Source of the DNA: Jatrophihabitans cynanchi
Lineage (GTDB): Bacteria; Actinomycetota; Actinomycetes; Mycobacteriales; Jatrophihabitantaceae
Direction of reading: 5' to 3'
Length of the DNA stretch: 64,000 nt
NCBI RefSeq assembly: GCF_027247405.1
Contig: NZ_CP097463.1
Span: forward strand, 496,001-560,000
Part shown: positions 16,339-26,133 of the stretch, piece after piece
Layout: every line of letters begins with the position of its first letter
How positions within the stretch are numbered: position 1 is the stretch's first letter
Position numbers and translations under genes: made by a program
The notes under the pieces: generated by a model
What the model was told of the DNA's origin: nothing
The model's database searches: none
Seen by the model: only the letters and a program-made list of their open reading frames with translations

Positions 16339-16511
16339 GTGAAGAAATCCCGCGTGTCCGTCACTTGGTCTGCGCCGCTGGCACTGGGCGCGGCGGTCCG
16401 GTCGCGGTCGACAGATCGCAGACGACGGGATGCGTACCGCTGTCGGCAAGTGCGCTCGACACTGTGTGGGCACAGCCAGCGCGGCCGTGCCCGTCAGTTC
16501 CAGATCCATGA
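16339..16511 (+). pseudogene. Remnant of a second signal-peptide gene
   Basis: From GTG 16339 the frame reads VKKSRVSVTWSAPLALGAAV, closely resembling the start of the broken secreted-protein gene on the opposite strand (shared TCTGCG-CTGGCACTGGGC DNA). It then shifts frame into a short TGCVPLSASALDTVWAQP tail that stops at 16511. Probably a decayed paralogue. The rest of 16070-16659 holds no convincing gene. Confidence 0.35.
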
Positions 16512-16659
16512 CACCCCTTCCCGACGCGGTCTGTTGCCCACTACCGAGACCACCGGGGCGCGCGGCTTGTGACATCTAGCGGCGGCCCCGTCATGTCACA
16601 TCAGGCGACTCTGTCGTGTCTCGTGTAACAAGCAGCGAATACGAGGAGAGGTACGGATC

Positions 16660-17592
16660 ATGCGAGTGTTTGTGGCAGGCGGCAGCGGCGTTCTGGGTCG
16701 GCGACTGGTACCGCAGCTGGTGGCCAACGGGCACGAGGTGACGGCGACGACGACCACCGAGGCCAAGTTGGGTCTGCTGGCGCAGTTGGGCGCCGACGGC
16801 GTGATGATGGACGGGCTGGACGCTACATCGGTCGGTGAGGCGGTGGCCGCGTCCCGGCCGGACGTGATCGTGCACCAGATGACGGCGATTTCGATGACGC
16901 ACGCCGGTAAGCCTGATATCAAGCACCCGGACCGGTGGTTCGCCCAAACGAACCGGTTGCGGGCCGAGGGGACGGACCATCTCCTGGCGGCAGCCGAGAC
17001 GACCGGCGTCCCGCATGTCGTTGCGCAGGGCTACGCCAGCTGGAACGGCACACCGCACGGAGGATGGGTCAAGACGGAAGAGGACCCGCTGAACCTGATG
17101 GAGGGGACGGCGTCGCATGCCGGACTCGCGGTGCTGCAGCGAGTCGAGGACAAGGTGCTCGCGATCGGCGGCGCGGTGCTGCGATACGGCGCGTTCTACG
17201 GGCCGGGTGCCATTGATGACCAGGTCACGCTGCTGCGCAAACGGCAGTACCCGCTTGTCGGACGCGGCTCCGGCTACAGCTCGTGGGTGCATCTGGACGA
17301 TGCGGCCAGTGCCACCGTCCTGGCCGTGGAGCAGAAAGTCACTGGCGTGTTCAACGTCGTCGACGACGACCCTGCGCCCGCCAGCGAGTGGCTGCCCTAT
17401 CTGGCCGAGTGCGCGGGCGCGAAGCCTCCGCGGCGAGTTCCCGTCTGGTTGGCTCGGCTGCTGGCCGGGGATCAAGCGGTGCTGATGATGACCGCAGGCC
17501 GCGGCTTCTCCAACAGCAAGGCCAAACGCGAACTCGGCTGGCAACTGAGCTACCCCTCCTGGCGACAGGGGTTCAGGGCAGAACTCGGATGA
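16660..17592 (+). CDS. NAD(P)-dependent epimerase/dehydratase-family protein
   Basis: 310 aa extended-SDR-type protein. The N-terminal nucleotide loop is FVAGGSGVLGRRLVPQL. The usual YxxxK is not obvious; an LRYGAFYGPG segment typical of atypical SDRs follows. GAGGAGAGG lies upstream of the ATG. It overlaps the sigma-factor gene by four bases (ATGA). Known: ECF41 sigma factors are often encoded next to a COE-type enzyme (carboxymuconolactone decarboxylase, oxidoreductase or epimerase), which this pairing fits. Substrate unknown. Confidence 0.85.
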   Translation: MRVFVAGGSGVLGRRLVPQLVANGHEVTATTTTEAKLGLLAQLGADGVMMDGLDATSVGEAVAASRPDVIVHQMTAISMTHAGKPDIKHPDRWFAQTNRLRAEGTDHLLAAAETTGVPHVVAQGYASWNGTPHGGWVKTEEDPLNLMEGTASHAGLAVLQRVEDKVLAIGGAVLRYGAFYGPGAIDDQVTLLRKRQYPLVGRGSGYSSWVHLDDAASATVLAVEQKVTGVFNVVDDDPAPASEWLPYLAECAGAKPPRRVPVWLARLLAGDQAVLMMTAGRGFSNSKAKRELGWQLSYPSWRQGFRAELG

Positions 17593-18575
17593 CACGGATA
17601 GAGCAGTTCGAGGATCTTCGGCCGCTGCTGTTCTCGATCGCCTACCGAATCCTGGGCAGCGTAAGCGAGGCCGAAGACGCCGTCCAGGAGACCTGGCTGC
17701 GCTGGACCGCCTCCACGACAACGCCGGTGTCAGCCAAGGCGTACCTCTGCGCCGCTGTGACCCGGGTCTCGATCAACGTGTTGCGCTCGGCGCGCTTGCG
17801 CCGCGAGCACTACGTGGGGCCATGGTTGCCCGAGCCGCTGTTGGGAGACCCATACCAGGACCCGCAGCGTTCGGCCGAGCTTGCCGACTCGGTGTCGATG
17901 GCAGCACTGTTGCTGCTCGAGCGGCTCAGCCCGCTCGAGCGGGCGATCTTCGTGCTGCGCGAGGTGTTCGCCTTCGACTTCCCCGAGATCGCCTCGACCG
18001 TAGGACGCTCGGAGGCGGCATGCCGCCAGCTGGCGGTCCGGGCTCGCCGCCACATGGACGAAGGACGACCTCGCTTCGAGGCCGATCGGAAGCGGCGCGA
18101 AGAACTCGCCGCCCGGTTCCTCGACGCCGTCCGAGACGGGAGCGTCGACGAGTTGCGCGAGTTGCTCGCCGCCGACGTCCAGCTCATCGGCGACAGCGGC
18201 GGCAAGGCCCCGCAGTTCGCCGAACGCATCGTCGGTGTCGAGAACGTGGCCAGGATGCTCGCCGCCCTCGCCGCGCCGTTCGCACGGGTGGGCGGGGTCG
18301 TTCAGCCGCACCAGCTCAATGGCCAGCCGGGCGCGATCTTCCGCGACCAAGAAGGCAAGGTCGTCAACACATGGACTCTCGACATCCTCGACGGGCAGAT
18401 CCAGATCATCCGCTCAGTCATCAACCCCGACAAGCTCGCCCACCTGGGCCCCCTGGCGGACACCTGGATAGTCCTGCGCGACACCCAGCAGGCTCGCACA
18501 ACAACGGGGCCTCGTCCGAAGCCGGACGACGTCGAGCTCACCGAACTCGACGCAACGCGGGACGGGTCGCGGTGA
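17589..18575 (+). CDS. ECF41-type RNA polymerase sigma factor (SigJ-like) with SnoaL-like C-terminus
   Basis: 328 aa. Sigma region 2 (LLFSIAYRILGSVSEAEDAVQETWLRW) and region 4 (LSPLERAIFVLREVFAFDFPEIA) occupy the first 180 residues. The linker has HYVGPWLPEPLL, the WLPEP signature of ECF41, and the C-terminal domain (about 190-310) is SnoaL/NTF2-like with GDSGGKAP in place of the usual DGGGK motif. Known: in ECF41 the C-terminal domain controls activity instead of an anti-sigma factor. Overlaps the epimerase by four bases, its probable target and partner. Confidence 0.9.
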   Translation: MTRIEQFEDLRPLLFSIAYRILGSVSEAEDAVQETWLRWTASTTTPVSAKAYLCAAVTRVSINVLRSARLRREHYVGPWLPEPLLGDPYQDPQRSAELADSVSMAALLLLERLSPLERAIFVLREVFAFDFPEIASTVGRSEAACRQLAVRARRHMDEGRPRFEADRKRREELAARFLDAVRDGSVDELRELLAADVQLIGDSGGKAPQFAERIVGVENVARMLAALAAPFARVGGVVQPHQLNGQPGAIFRDQEGKVVNTWTLDILDGQIQIIRSVINPDKLAHLGPLADTWIVLRDTQQARTTTGPRPKPDDVELTELDATRDGSR

Positions 18576-18790
18576 TCAGGATCGGGTCATGTCGTCGCCG
18601 CGTCGGAGAAGCCAGAGGAAGGCAACCGAGACTGGTCCGCGATCTCCGTCGCAGTGATCAGTCTGCTGTCCGAAGCGTCCCGCTGACCGGCTTCGGTCTC
18701 GTTCGCCCGTGGGGAGAGGTGGCACCGACGCGGCTGCCAGTCACATCGGTGGCCGTCGCGTGCGTCCGCTCGTCCAAGACGACGTGTTCG

Positions 18791-19669
18791 TCAGTGCAGC
18801 GGCACGACCGCGACCGGGCAGGTCGCGTGATGCAGCACGCCCTGGCTCACCGAGCCGAGCAACGTGCCGGCCAGCGCATGCCGCCCGCGCGAGCCCACCA
18901 CGAGCAGCCGCTCCGCGGTCGACTCCGAGACCAGCCCGGCCACCGCGTGATCGCGGATCACCGCGCCGTGCACGTCCACGTCCGGGTACCGCTCACGCCA
19001 TCCGGCCAGCGCCTCCGACAACCACGCCTCGCCTCTCGCCGGCGCGGGCGGCTTGGGGCTCCAGACCATCTCGGTGAGCAGGTCCGGGTGCCAGCACATG
19101 ACCGCACGCAGCGGCGCACCGTGCCGGCTGGCGTACTCGAGGGCGAACTCCAGCACTTCCTGGGACTCCTCGCGCGGGTCGACCGCGACGACCACCCGGG
19201 CACGCTCGGCCGCGTCGCCCGCAGGCCCGCGCACGACGACGACCGGGCAGCTCGCTCGGGCCGCCACGGCCGTGCTGACCGAGCCGAGCAGTATCGATCC
19301 GGTCGCGTGCAGGCGCCGCGAGCCAACGACCACCAGGGCCGCGCCCCGTGCCTGCGCGAGAAGGGTGGGCGCCGGGTCGCCGTCGATCGCCTCTGTGGTG
19401 ACCTCGACATCGGGCGCGTACGCGGCCGCGTCCGCCTCCGCGCGGGAGAGGATCGTCTTCGCCGCACTGCGCACCAGTTTCGTGTCCGCGGCGGGCAGGT
19501 TCCCGTACATCGCCATCGAGCCGTACGTGTACGTGCCGTCGTATGCGTGCACGATCCGCACCGGCAGCCGGCGCGCCCGAGCCTCGTCCAGCGCCCAGAT
19601 CAGCGCTTGGTCGGCCCCCTCGGAGCCGTCGAAGCCGAGGACGAGCGGCGCCGTTGCGGTGCTGTTCAC
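18791..19669 (-). CDS. Universal stress protein, tandem Usp domains
   Basis: 292 aa, two Usp domains. Domain 1: [14 protein letters not shown] and [20 protein letters not shown]. Domain 2 (from about 155): [13 protein letters not shown] and [21 protein letters not shown]. Both carry full nucleotide-binding loops, unlike the USP at 1457. GTG start overlapping the PEP synthase stop by four bases, so it is coupled to that gene. Length and layout match the Rv1996/Rv2005c type induced by hypoxia in mycobacteria. Confidence 0.92.
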   Translation of the reverse strand: MNSTATAPLVLGFDGSEGADQALIWALDEARARRLPVRIVHAYDGTYTYGSMAMYGNLPAADTKLVRSAAKTILSRAEADAAAYAPDVEVTTEAIDGDPAPTLLAQARGAALVVVGSRRLHATGSILLGSVSTAVAARASCPVVVVRGPAGDAAERARVVVAVDPREESQEVLEFALEYASRHGAPLRAVMCWHPDLLTEMVWSPKPPAPARGEAWLSEALAGWRERYPDVDVHGAVIRDHAVAGLVSESTAERLLVVGSRGRHALAGTLLGSVSQGVLHHATCPVAVVPLH

Positions 19670-21981
19670 GTTGTTGCCTCTCTGCGCGGGAGTTGGTGTC
19701 TGGGGTGCAGGTTCGTACCGGCCCGGCGCGCGGGGTTGCTGGCCTCGAGGAGCACCCGCTGCTCCGCGGCTGCGATGGTGCGGCGCACCGGGTCGACGAC
19801 GTCGGGGTTGACCGAGACGGACGTGATCCCGAGCCGCACCAGGTGCTCGGCGAACTCAGGACGGTTCGACGGCGCCTGCCCGCACAGCGAGGAGGTGATC
19901 CCCGCGTCCTGGCAGGCCGCGATGATCCGCCCGATGGCGTCGAGCACGGCAGGGTCGGATTCGTCGAAGAGTTCGGCGCACACCGTGGAGTCGCGGTCGA
20001 CCCCGAGCATCAGCTGGGTGAGGTCGTTGCTGCCGATGGACACCCCCTCGATACCCAGCTGTGCGTACGTGGGGATCCAGTATGCGACGGACGGCACCTC
20101 GGCCATCACCCAGACCGGCAGCCGAGCTGCCGTCCGGTGGGCACGCACCAGATCCAGGCATCGTTCGAGCTCCCAGGCGGTGCGCACGAACGGGATCATC
20201 AGCCGCAGGTTCGGCGTCTGCTCGGCAACCGCGCCGAGCACGTCCAACTCCAGCTCGAACAGGTCCGGCTGGTCGACGTACCGGTAGCAGCCGCGGTAGC
20301 CGATCATCGGGTTCTCCTCGTGCGGCTCGAACTCGGTACCGCCCTCCAGTCCGTGGAACTCGTTGGTGCGGAAGTCGATGCTGCGGTACACCACCGGCCG
20401 CGGCGCGAACGCCCTGGTGATGCGCAGCAACGGTTCGGTCATCTCGTCGATGAAGGTCTGCTTCTGCCCCCGCTGCAGCAGCAGGCGCGGATGCACGCCG
20501 TGCAGCGCATCGGCGACCATGAACTCGGCGCGCAACAGGCCGACCCCGTCGACGTCGAGGGCTGCGACCTCCTCGGCGTGCTCGGCTACCGCCAGGTTCA
20601 CGTAGAGCTTGGTGCCCAGCGGGGTCGCCGCCGGGGCGGCCGCCGCAGCCGCGCTGCCCGCGGGCTCGATGGCTGACGTGCCGACCACGCCGGCCAGCAC
20701 CTCGCCGGTGCGGCCGTCGACCGTCACGACATCGCCGTCGTGCAGGGTCGTGGTGGCGCTGCGCGCACCGACCACGCACGGGACGCCCAGTTCGCGCGAC
20801 ACGATCGCCGCATGGCAGGTCATCCCGCCGCCGTCGGTGATCAGTGCGGCCGCCCGCCGCATCGCGGGCACCCAGTCCGGGCTCGTCATCGGCGCGACCA
20901 GCACCTCGCCGGCCTGCAGCTGGACGCCCTGCTCGGGTGTCATCAGCACGCGCACCGCACCCGACGCGCGCCCGCTCGAGGCGGCCAGGCCCCTGAGCAG
21001 GACGTCGGCCCGGCCGGGCTGTGCCGGGCGGTCATCGTGCAGCGTCGTGATCGGCCGCGACTGCACGAGGTAGGTCACCCCGTCCGCGACGGCCCACTCC
21101 AGGTCCTGCGGCGTGCCGTAGTGGCGTTCGACGTCGAGACCGATCCGGGCGAGTTGGAGGATCTGCGCGTCATCGAGCACCCGCGCCTGCGCACTGTCCT
21201 CGTCGAGCGTGATCTCCTCGTCCGCGCCGTCCGCGCCTCGGACGATCTGCAGGTGCTGGCGCCCGACCCGAACACCGACGATGCGCGGGCCCTGCTTGTT
21301 GACCAGGTAGGTGTCCGGTTCGACGCGTCCGCTGACGATCGCCTCGCCCTGGCCGAGGATCGCCTCGATGACCAGCTGCTCGCGATCGTTCGTGGACGGG
21401 TCCACGGTGAACATCACGCCGGACCGCTCGGACGGGATCATCCGCTGCACCACGACGGCGATGCTCGGCTCCTCGTCCACGCCGGATGCGGCGCGGTAGG
21501 AGATGACCCGCTTGCCGTACACCGATGCCCAGCAGTCGACCACCCTGCCGAGCACGGCCTGCGCGCCCATCACGTTCGTGTAGGACACGTTCATCCCGGC
21601 GAAGGAGGTGTCGCCGGCATCCTCACTGGTTCCCGAGGACCGCACCGCGACCGCGATGTCGTCGCCCAGGTCGTGATAGGCGGCCGCCACTTCCTTCGCC
21701 AGTTCGACGGGCAGCGGGGTTGAGCCGATCAGCGCCTGCGCGAGCTCACTGGCGTGGGTCAGCGCGGCGTCGTCGGTCGGGTCGAGGTCGGCGGTGAGCT
21801 CGCGGAGCTTGCCGCGCGCCCCGGACGCCTCGACCGCGGAGAGGAACGCTTCGCTGGTCACGACGAAGCCGGGCGGGACGGGCAGCCCTGCCGACGTCAG
21901 CTCGCCGAGGTTGGCGCCCTTGCCGCCCACCTGCGCGGCGTCGCCCAGACCGATCTCGTCGAACCACTTGATCGTCTTCAT
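19666..21981 (-). CDS. ppsA: Phosphoenolpyruvate synthase (pyruvate, water dikinase)
   Basis: 771 aa, normal for PpsA. The N-terminal ATP-binding domain starts [23 protein letters not shown] (shortened here: [11 protein letters not shown]). The central swivel domain has [16 protein letters not shown] with the phosphorylated histidine. The C-terminal TIM-barrel PEP domain carries [16 protein letters not shown] and the active-site CGQAPSNRP cysteine. Catalyses pyruvate + ATP + H2O to PEP + AMP + Pi. Start at ATG 21981. In this setting it may recycle pyruvate to sugar phosphates or feed PEP carboxylation. Operon with the USP; DosR-like sites lie upstream in the divergent region. Confidence 0.92.
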   Translation of the reverse strand: MKTIKWFDEIGLGDAAQVGGKGANLGELTSAGLPVPPGFVVTSEAFLSAVEASGARGKLRELTADLDPTDDAALTHASELAQALIGSTPLPVELAKEVAAAYHDLGDDIAVAVRSSGTSEDAGDTSFAGMNVSYTNVMGAQAVLGRVVDCWASVYGKRVISYRAASGVDEEPSIAVVVQRMIPSERSGVMFTVDPSTNDREQLVIEAILGQGEAIVSGRVEPDTYLVNKQGPRIVGVRVGRQHLQIVRGADGADEEITLDEDSAQARVLDDAQILQLARIGLDVERHYGTPQDLEWAVADGVTYLVQSRPITTLHDDRPAQPGRADVLLRGLAASSGRASGAVRVLMTPEQGVQLQAGEVLVAPMTSPDWVPAMRRAAALITDGGGMTCHAAIVSRELGVPCVVGARSATTTLHDGDVVTVDGRTGEVLAGVVGTSAIEPAGSAAAAAAPAATPLGTKLYVNLAVAEHAEEVAALDVDGVGLLRAEFMVADALHGVHPRLLLQRGQKQTFIDEMTEPLLRITRAFAPRPVVYRSIDFRTNEFHGLEGGTEFEPHEENPMIGYRGCYRYVDQPDLFELELDVLGAVAEQTPNLRLMIPFVRTAWELERCLDLVRAHRTAARLPVWVMAEVPSVAYWIPTYAQLGIEGVSIGSNDLTQLMLGVDRDSTVCAELFDESDPAVLDAIGRIIAACQDAGITSSLCGQAPSNRPEFAEHLVRLGITSVSVNPDVVDPVRRTIAAAEQRVLLEASNPARRAGTNLHPRHQLPRREATT

Positions 21982-22039
21982 GGCACCCCCATCGTCGATC
22001 CCCTGCGTCCACTCTCGTCCGGGCGCAGCGGAGCTGTCA

Positions 22040-22076
22040 GGGCCCAACGGCCCGTCCTGATCGGGACCAGTGCCGC
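22040..22076. promoter_or_regulatory. Two DosR-like sites between ppsA and the ABC ATPase
   Basis: GGGCCCAACGGCCC at 22040-22053 and GGGACCAGTGCCGC at 22063-22076. Each keeps one strong half-site. They sit 59-95 bp upstream of ppsA and about 125 bp upstream of the ABC gene. Confidence 0.4.
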
Positions 22077-22116
22077 CCAAGGGCACTTGCCGCGACGCGT
22101 TCCGGCTCGCGACCGT

Positions 22117-22165
22117 GGACACAGGGACACAAGGACACCAGGAAACAAGACACCAGGACACAAGG
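22117..22165 (+). repeat. GGACAC-type short repeats in leader of ABC gene
   Basis: About 50 bases of imperfect GGACACA/GGACACC/GAAACAAGACACC repeats, noticeably purine/A-rich against the local GC background. It lies 37-85 bp before the ATG at 22202 and would be in the mRNA leader if transcription starts near the DosR-like sites. Confidence 0.5.
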
Positions 22166-22201
22166 CGCCGACCGCGCCGTCGTAGGCAAGGGAGCCGGGC
22201 C

Positions 22202-23020
22202 ATGGTCACCGAACAGCCACTGCTACGGATCGAGCATCTGAGCAAGAGCTTCGGCGCCGTCCAGGCGCTGCGTGATGTGTCGCTGGACGTGCCCGCGGGC
22301 AGGGTCACCGCGCTCGCCGGCGACAACGGCGCGGGCAAGTCGGTGCTCATCAAGTGCATCGCCGGCAGCTACCCGCCGGACTCCGGACGCCTGATCTGGG
22401 ACGGGCACCCGGTGTTCCTGCGCGGTCCCAAGGACGCGGCGGCGCTCGGGATCGAGACCGTGTACCAGGACTTGGCGCTGTGCGACAACCTCGACGTCGT
22501 CCAGAACCTGTTCCTCGGCCGCGAGAAGGTACGCCGTCACGGGCCACTGGACGAGGAGGCCATGGAGCTGGCCGCACGCGACACCCTGCGCAACCTGTCC
22601 GTGACGAGCATCCGATCCATCCGCCAGCGGGTCGGCGCGCTTTCCGGTGGACAACGCCAAGCGGTGGCGATCGCCAAGTCCGTCCTGTGGAACTCGCGAC
22701 TGGTGATCATGGACGAGCCGACGGCGGCGCTGGGTGTGGTGCAGACCCGGGTCGTCCTCGACCTGCTCCGCAAGCTCGCCGACCGCGGTATCGCGGTGAT
22801 CGTGATCTCGCACAACATGAACGACGTGTTCGCGGTCGCCGACCGCATCGCCGTCCTGCACCTCGGTCAGCTGGTTGCTGTCCGGCCGATCGAGGAGCTG
22901 AGCCGGCAACTGATCGTCGAGCTCATGACGAGCGGCTACAGCGAGGGCAGCGGCTCGGACGCGGCGGCCGCACACCGCTCGACGCCGGCACCGGCACCGG
23001 CACCGGCACCGGCACGCTAA
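22202..23020 (+). CDS. Sugar-type ABC transporter ATP-binding protein (orphan)
   Basis: 272 aa, one ATPase domain of the RbsA/XylG/FrcA type. Walker A is [12 protein letters not shown], signature [14 protein letters not shown], Walker [13 protein letters not shown], and the switch histidine is in [11 protein letters not shown]. The P-loop has Asp-Asn (GDNGAGKS), typical of carbohydrate importers. The C-terminus ends in a [10 protein letters not shown] tail encoded by a six-base repeat. No permease or binding protein is adjacent, which is unusual. Its 3' end overlaps the convergent debranching gene by four bases. Confidence 0.85.
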   Translation: MVTEQPLLRIEHLSKSFGAVQALRDVSLDVPAGRVTALAGDNGAGKSVLIKCIAGSYPPDSGRLIWDGHPVFLRGPKDAAALGIETVYQDLALCDNLDVVQNLFLGREKVRRHGPLDEEAMELAARDTLRNLSVTSIRSIRQRVGALSGGQRQAVAIAKSVLWNSRLVIMDEPTAALGVVQTRVVLDLLRKLADRGIAVIVISHNMNDVFAVADRIAVLHLGQLVAVRPIEELSRQLIVELMTSGYSEGSGSDAAAAHRSTPAPAPAPAPAR

Positions 23021-25155
23021 CCGTCCACTAAGGCCGGCCGTGCCGCCCTGATCAACTCGATCCCGCTGCTGCGGTCCAGGCCACCGATCTCCCAGCTGTC
23101 CGCGCGCACCTCGATGGTTGCGTTCTGCGAGCCGACGCGGATGCCGCCGACGCGCAGCGGAACGAATCGATCGCGCACTGCGGGCGCACACCACAGCCGT
23201 CCGGCGCCGACGTCCGGATCGAAGCGCAGCATGCTGCGCAGCAGCAACAGCGGCGCCGCCGACGCCCATGCCTGGGGCGAGCAGGACGTCGGGTACGGAA
23301 TCGGGTCGGTGAACTCCTCTCGCGCGAACCCGCAGAACAGTTCGGGCAGGCGGTGCTCGAAGTGCTCGGCTGCATCGAGCAGACCGGCGGTGACACGCTG
23401 GGCGTGGTCCACGAAGCCGTACCGCGTCAGGCCGGCCACGCAGATCGCTGTGTCGTGCGGCCAGACCGATCCGTTGTGATAGCTCATCGGGTTGTAGGCA
23501 CCCATCGACGACGACAGCGTCCGGATCCCCCAGCCGGTGAACAGCGGCGGCGACAGCAACAGGTCGGCGATCCTGGCGGCCTTGTCCCGATCGGCGATCC
23601 CGGTCCACAAGCAGTGCCCGATGTTGGAGGTCAGGGCATCGACGGGCCGCTTCTCATGGTCCAGGGCCACCGCGTACCAGCCTCGGTCGCCGAGCCAGAA
23701 CGTCTCGTTGAACCGTCGGCGAAGCCGGCGCGCCCGACCCGCCCATCGCTGCGCCGCTGCCTGCTCACCGACCTGCGCGGCAAGCGCCGCGCCGGCGCGG
23801 AACGCAGCGTAGGCGTACGCCTGTACCTCGGCCAGCGCGATCGGCGTTCGTGCGAGCCGGCCGTCGGCGAAGTTGATGCCGTCCCACGAGTCCTTCCAAC
23901 CCTGGTTCACGAGCCCCCGGTCGGTCTTGCGCTCGTACTCGACGAAGCCGTCGCCGTCCTGATCGCCGTGCTCCTCGATCCAACGCAGCGCGCGCGCCGC
24001 GTGCGGGAACAGCGCGTCCACCTCGTCCCGGTGGCGTCCCCAACGGTTCAGCTCGCCGAGCAGCATGACGAACAGCGCGGTCGCATCTGCCGTGCCGTAG
24101 TAGGTGCTGGCGCCACCGAGCGCCAACTCGGCCACCGGGCCGAGCCGGGTCTCGTGCAGGATTCGCCCCGGCTCCTCCTCTGACGCCGCTTGGAACTCGC
24201 TCCCCTGGCGCTCGGCCAGCGTCTGCAGGGTGCCGAGAGCGACAGAGCTGTCGACGGGTAGCAGCATCCACGAGGTGAGCAGCGCATCACGGCCGAACAG
24301 GGCCATGAACCACGGTGCGCCCGCCGCGACAACGGCGCGTTCGGGATGGGACGCGTCGAAGATGCGGAGCGATCCGAGATCTTCCAGGCTGCGCCCGAGC
24401 ACCGCCCCGAACGCCCGGTCGGCCGTGTGGATCTGCGGGCTGGCACGCTGCCAGGCGCGTGCCTTGCGTGCCGGCGCCGCCTCGGCGGCGTCCTCGCCCC
24501 GGCTGTGGAGCAGGGGAATGGTCTTCCCGGCGATGATCGGCAGCACCTCAACGGTCATGGTCGTCGTCTGCCGCGGCGACAGCGCGATCTGCCAAATGGC
24601 TCCATCCGCAGTGAGCACCGCACCGACGTCGTGCATCCGAACCAGCACGCCGAACGGCCGTCCGGCCCGCACCCGCGTGATCCGCAGTTCCTGCCCGCTC
24701 ACGCTGACGTCGGTGTGCGCGTCCAGAACGCCCGCACGCTGGTCCTTCACCTCGAACAGGTCGGCCAGGTCCGCGCTCACGGCCAGTTCCACTCGGCAGC
24801 GTGCCGAATCAGCACCGGTCGAGCGGACCGTGATGTCCTCACGCATGCCGTTGCCGACGTAGCGCCGGCGGATCACGAGCACCGCGCTGTCGGACCGCCC
24901 GTCCGCGGGCGCCACCCGCCCGATGAAGGACGCGGCGAACGGATCGGAGCGGTGCACGGTCACCGGAAGCACATCCGCACCGTTGATCCGCAACCGCCAG
25001 CGCGAGATGACCCTGGTGTCCTGGACGAACAGGCCCTGGACCGCTCGGGCGTCCATGTTCGCGTTCGCGTCGCTGATGCAGAACGACGACCCCTCGATCA
25101 AGGTGATCGTCGCTGCGCCGCCACCCACGACTGGTGGGTTCTGGAACGCGGTCAC
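23017..25155 (-). CDS. Glycogen-debranching-like (amylo-alpha-1,6-glucosidase family) enzyme
   Basis: 712 aa. N-terminal GDE_N_bis-type beta domain (FCISDANANMDARAVQGLFVQDTRVIS) to about residue 240, then an (alpha/alpha)6 glucosidase domain with APWFMALFGRDALLTSW, WKDSWDGINFADG and YNPMSYHNGSVWPHDTA, which holds typical acid residues. Known members act on alpha-glucans. GTG start at 25155 chosen because conserved sequence begins there; no good ATG. A DosR-like site is 36 bp upstream, shared with the divergent gene. Probably mobilises stored glucan during oxygen limitation (inference). Confidence 0.85.
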   Translation of the reverse strand: MTAFQNPPVVGGGAATITLIEGSSFCISDANANMDARAVQGLFVQDTRVISRWRLRINGADVLPVTVHRSDPFAASFIGRVAPADGRSDSAVLVIRRRYVGNGMREDITVRSTGADSARCRVELAVSADLADLFEVKDQRAGVLDAHTDVSVSGQELRITRVRAGRPFGVLVRMHDVGAVLTADGAIWQIALSPRQTTTMTVEVLPIIAGKTIPLLHSRGEDAAEAAPARKARAWQRASPQIHTADRAFGAVLGRSLEDLGSLRIFDASHPERAVVAAGAPWFMALFGRDALLTSWMLLPVDSSVALGTLQTLAERQGSEFQAASEEEPGRILHETRLGPVAELALGGASTYYGTADATALFVMLLGELNRWGRHRDEVDALFPHAARALRWIEEHGDQDGDGFVEYERKTDRGLVNQGWKDSWDGINFADGRLARTPIALAEVQAYAYAAFRAGAALAAQVGEQAAAQRWAGRARRLRRRFNETFWLGDRGWYAVALDHEKRPVDALTSNIGHCLWTGIADRDKAARIADLLLSPPLFTGWGIRTLSSSMGAYNPMSYHNGSVWPHDTAICVAGLTRYGFVDHAQRVTAGLLDAAEHFEHRLPELFCGFAREEFTDPIPYPTSCSPQAWASAAPLLLLRSMLRFDPDVGAGRLWCAPAVRDRFVPLRVGGIRVGSQNATIEVRADSWEIGGLDRSSGIELIRAARPALVDG

Positions 25156-25190
25156 GCGCAGAGCACACCGCGGCCGCGAGTTCGAAGCCA

Positions 25191-25204
25191 GGGGCGAACG
25201 TCCT
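25191..25204 (-). promoter_or_regulatory. Putative DosR box for debranching gene
   Basis: Minus strand reads AGGACGTTCGCCCC, 36 bp upstream of the GTG start. Close to GGGACGTTCGGCCC at 40690. Confidence 0.5.
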
Positions 25205-25236
25205 GGGCCTTGTGCCGACGGGGCGCCGCGTGATCG

Positions 25237-25250
25237 GTGACCAAAGCCCC
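25237..25250 (+). promoter_or_regulatory. Putative DosR box for Ala/Lys-rich protein gene
   Basis: GTGACCAAAGCCCC, ending 58 bp before the ATG at 25309. One mismatch in the left half-site. Confidence 0.45.
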
Positions 25251-25308
25251 TGGGGCCCGCGCGCGGGCGCGCCGAGAGTGGGAGTGTCACCGAAGGAGGG
25301 AGCACCAA

Positions 25309-25728
25309 ATGACCACCAGGACAGCCCCGTGGGACCAGGTGAGTGCCAATCTCGACCGGCTGGGTACGGACGTGCGCAACCGGTTCGAGCAGGCGGGCGC
25401 CGACGTGACCGCCGAGCGGGCCGCGGTCGAAGCGGCGGTGCAGTCGCTGATCGCCGCGATCGAGGACGCGTTCGGAACGGCCGGGGATGTCGTGCGCGAC
25501 CCGGTGCTGCGCAAGGACCTCGCCGCGGTGGCCGCGTCCATGCGGCACGCGCTGGTCGGCACGCTCGAGCAGCCCGGCGCAGCGGTCAAGCAACTTGCCG
25601 GCCGGGCGCGACGCCCCGCGCCGGCCAGGACCGCCACGAAGGCGAGTGCCCGCACGCCGTCCGGGTCTGCTGGCACCAAGAAGCCTGCGGCGCGTCGCGC
25701 CGCAGCGCCGCGACGGCCGGAGCACTGA
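25309..25728 (+). CDS. Helical protein with basic Ala/Lys/Pro tail (histone-like tail)
   Basis: 139 aa, ATG preceded by AAGGAGG. Residues 1-100 are predicted helical and amphipathic (QVSANLDRLGTDVRNRFEQA; VEAAVQSLIAAIEDAFG). The last 40 residues are a basic RPAPARTATK-KKPAARRAAAPRR tail like those of actinobacterial histone-like proteins. No named family recognised with certainty. Could bind DNA, RNA or polyphosphate; it could also be phasin-like. The divergent DosR-like boxes suggest stress induction. A strong hairpin lies downstream. Confidence 0.65.
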   Translation: MTTRTAPWDQVSANLDRLGTDVRNRFEQAGADVTAERAAVEAAVQSLIAAIEDAFGTAGDVVRDPVLRKDLAAVAASMRHALVGTLEQPGAAVKQLAGRARRPAPARTATKASARTPSGSAGTKKPAARRAAAPRRPEH

Positions 25729-25810
25729 CGCCAGGGGTAGGACCGCGCCGCGCATGGCGGGGGACGTGCGTGGCAGCGCCCGGGCAGGGCTGACCGTAGT
25801 AGTCGCGGCA

Positions 25811-25846
25811 GGGCCGGGGGTCGGTGCAATTGCCGGCCCCCGGCCC
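25811..25846. terminator. Bidirectional terminator hairpin
   Basis: GGGCCGGGGG and CCCCCGGCCC arms, with further inner pairing, between the convergent ends of the gene at 25309 and the gene at 25861. Confidence 0.65.
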
Positions 25847-25860
25847 GCTGTCTTGCGTGC

Positions 25861-26118
25861 TCACCGTCCGATCGGGATCTCACCGGCCCCGGCACTGCTC
25901 TCGAGGCGGTGGCGGGCCAGCCGCACGGCCATCTCCGAGAGGGAGTCGTGCGCGACCGACCCGCGCAGCTGCTCGAGGGCGAGCCGCACGTGCGCCCGTA
26001 TGGTCGACGGTTGCGCCGTCGCACCCAGCTGCGCGCTCAGCTCGCGCGCCAAGGAATCGACAAGGACGTCCAGACCGGCTCGTTCGACCGGACGGGACGG
26101 GGATTCGGCCACGCCCAT
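25861..26118 (-). CDS. Small helical protein (three-helix-bundle dimerisation-type)
   Basis: 85 aa. The sequence LVDSLARELSAQLG, TIRAHVRLALEQLRG, EMAVRLARHRLES reads as three amphipathic helices, resembling the short three-helix-bundle proteins common in actinobacterial stress clusters. It starts 15 bases after the preceding stop, so is co-transcribed with it. Function unknown. Confidence 0.6.
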   Translation of the reverse strand: MGVAESPSRPVERAGLDVLVDSLARELSAQLGATAQPSTIRAHVRLALEQLRGSVAHDSLSEMAVRLARHRLESSAGAGEIPIGR

Positions 26119-26133
26119 CGTCAGCTCCCCCGC

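Noticed and set aside
17822-20287. 821-codon plus-strand frame
   Set aside because: Overlaps the ECF41 gene in another frame and the usp/ppsA genes antisense; Arg/Pro/Ala-rich shadow.
22117-22165. Possible CRISPR array from short A-rich repeats
   Set aside because: Repeats are 7-13 bases, imperfect and without uniform spacers; no cas genes nearby.
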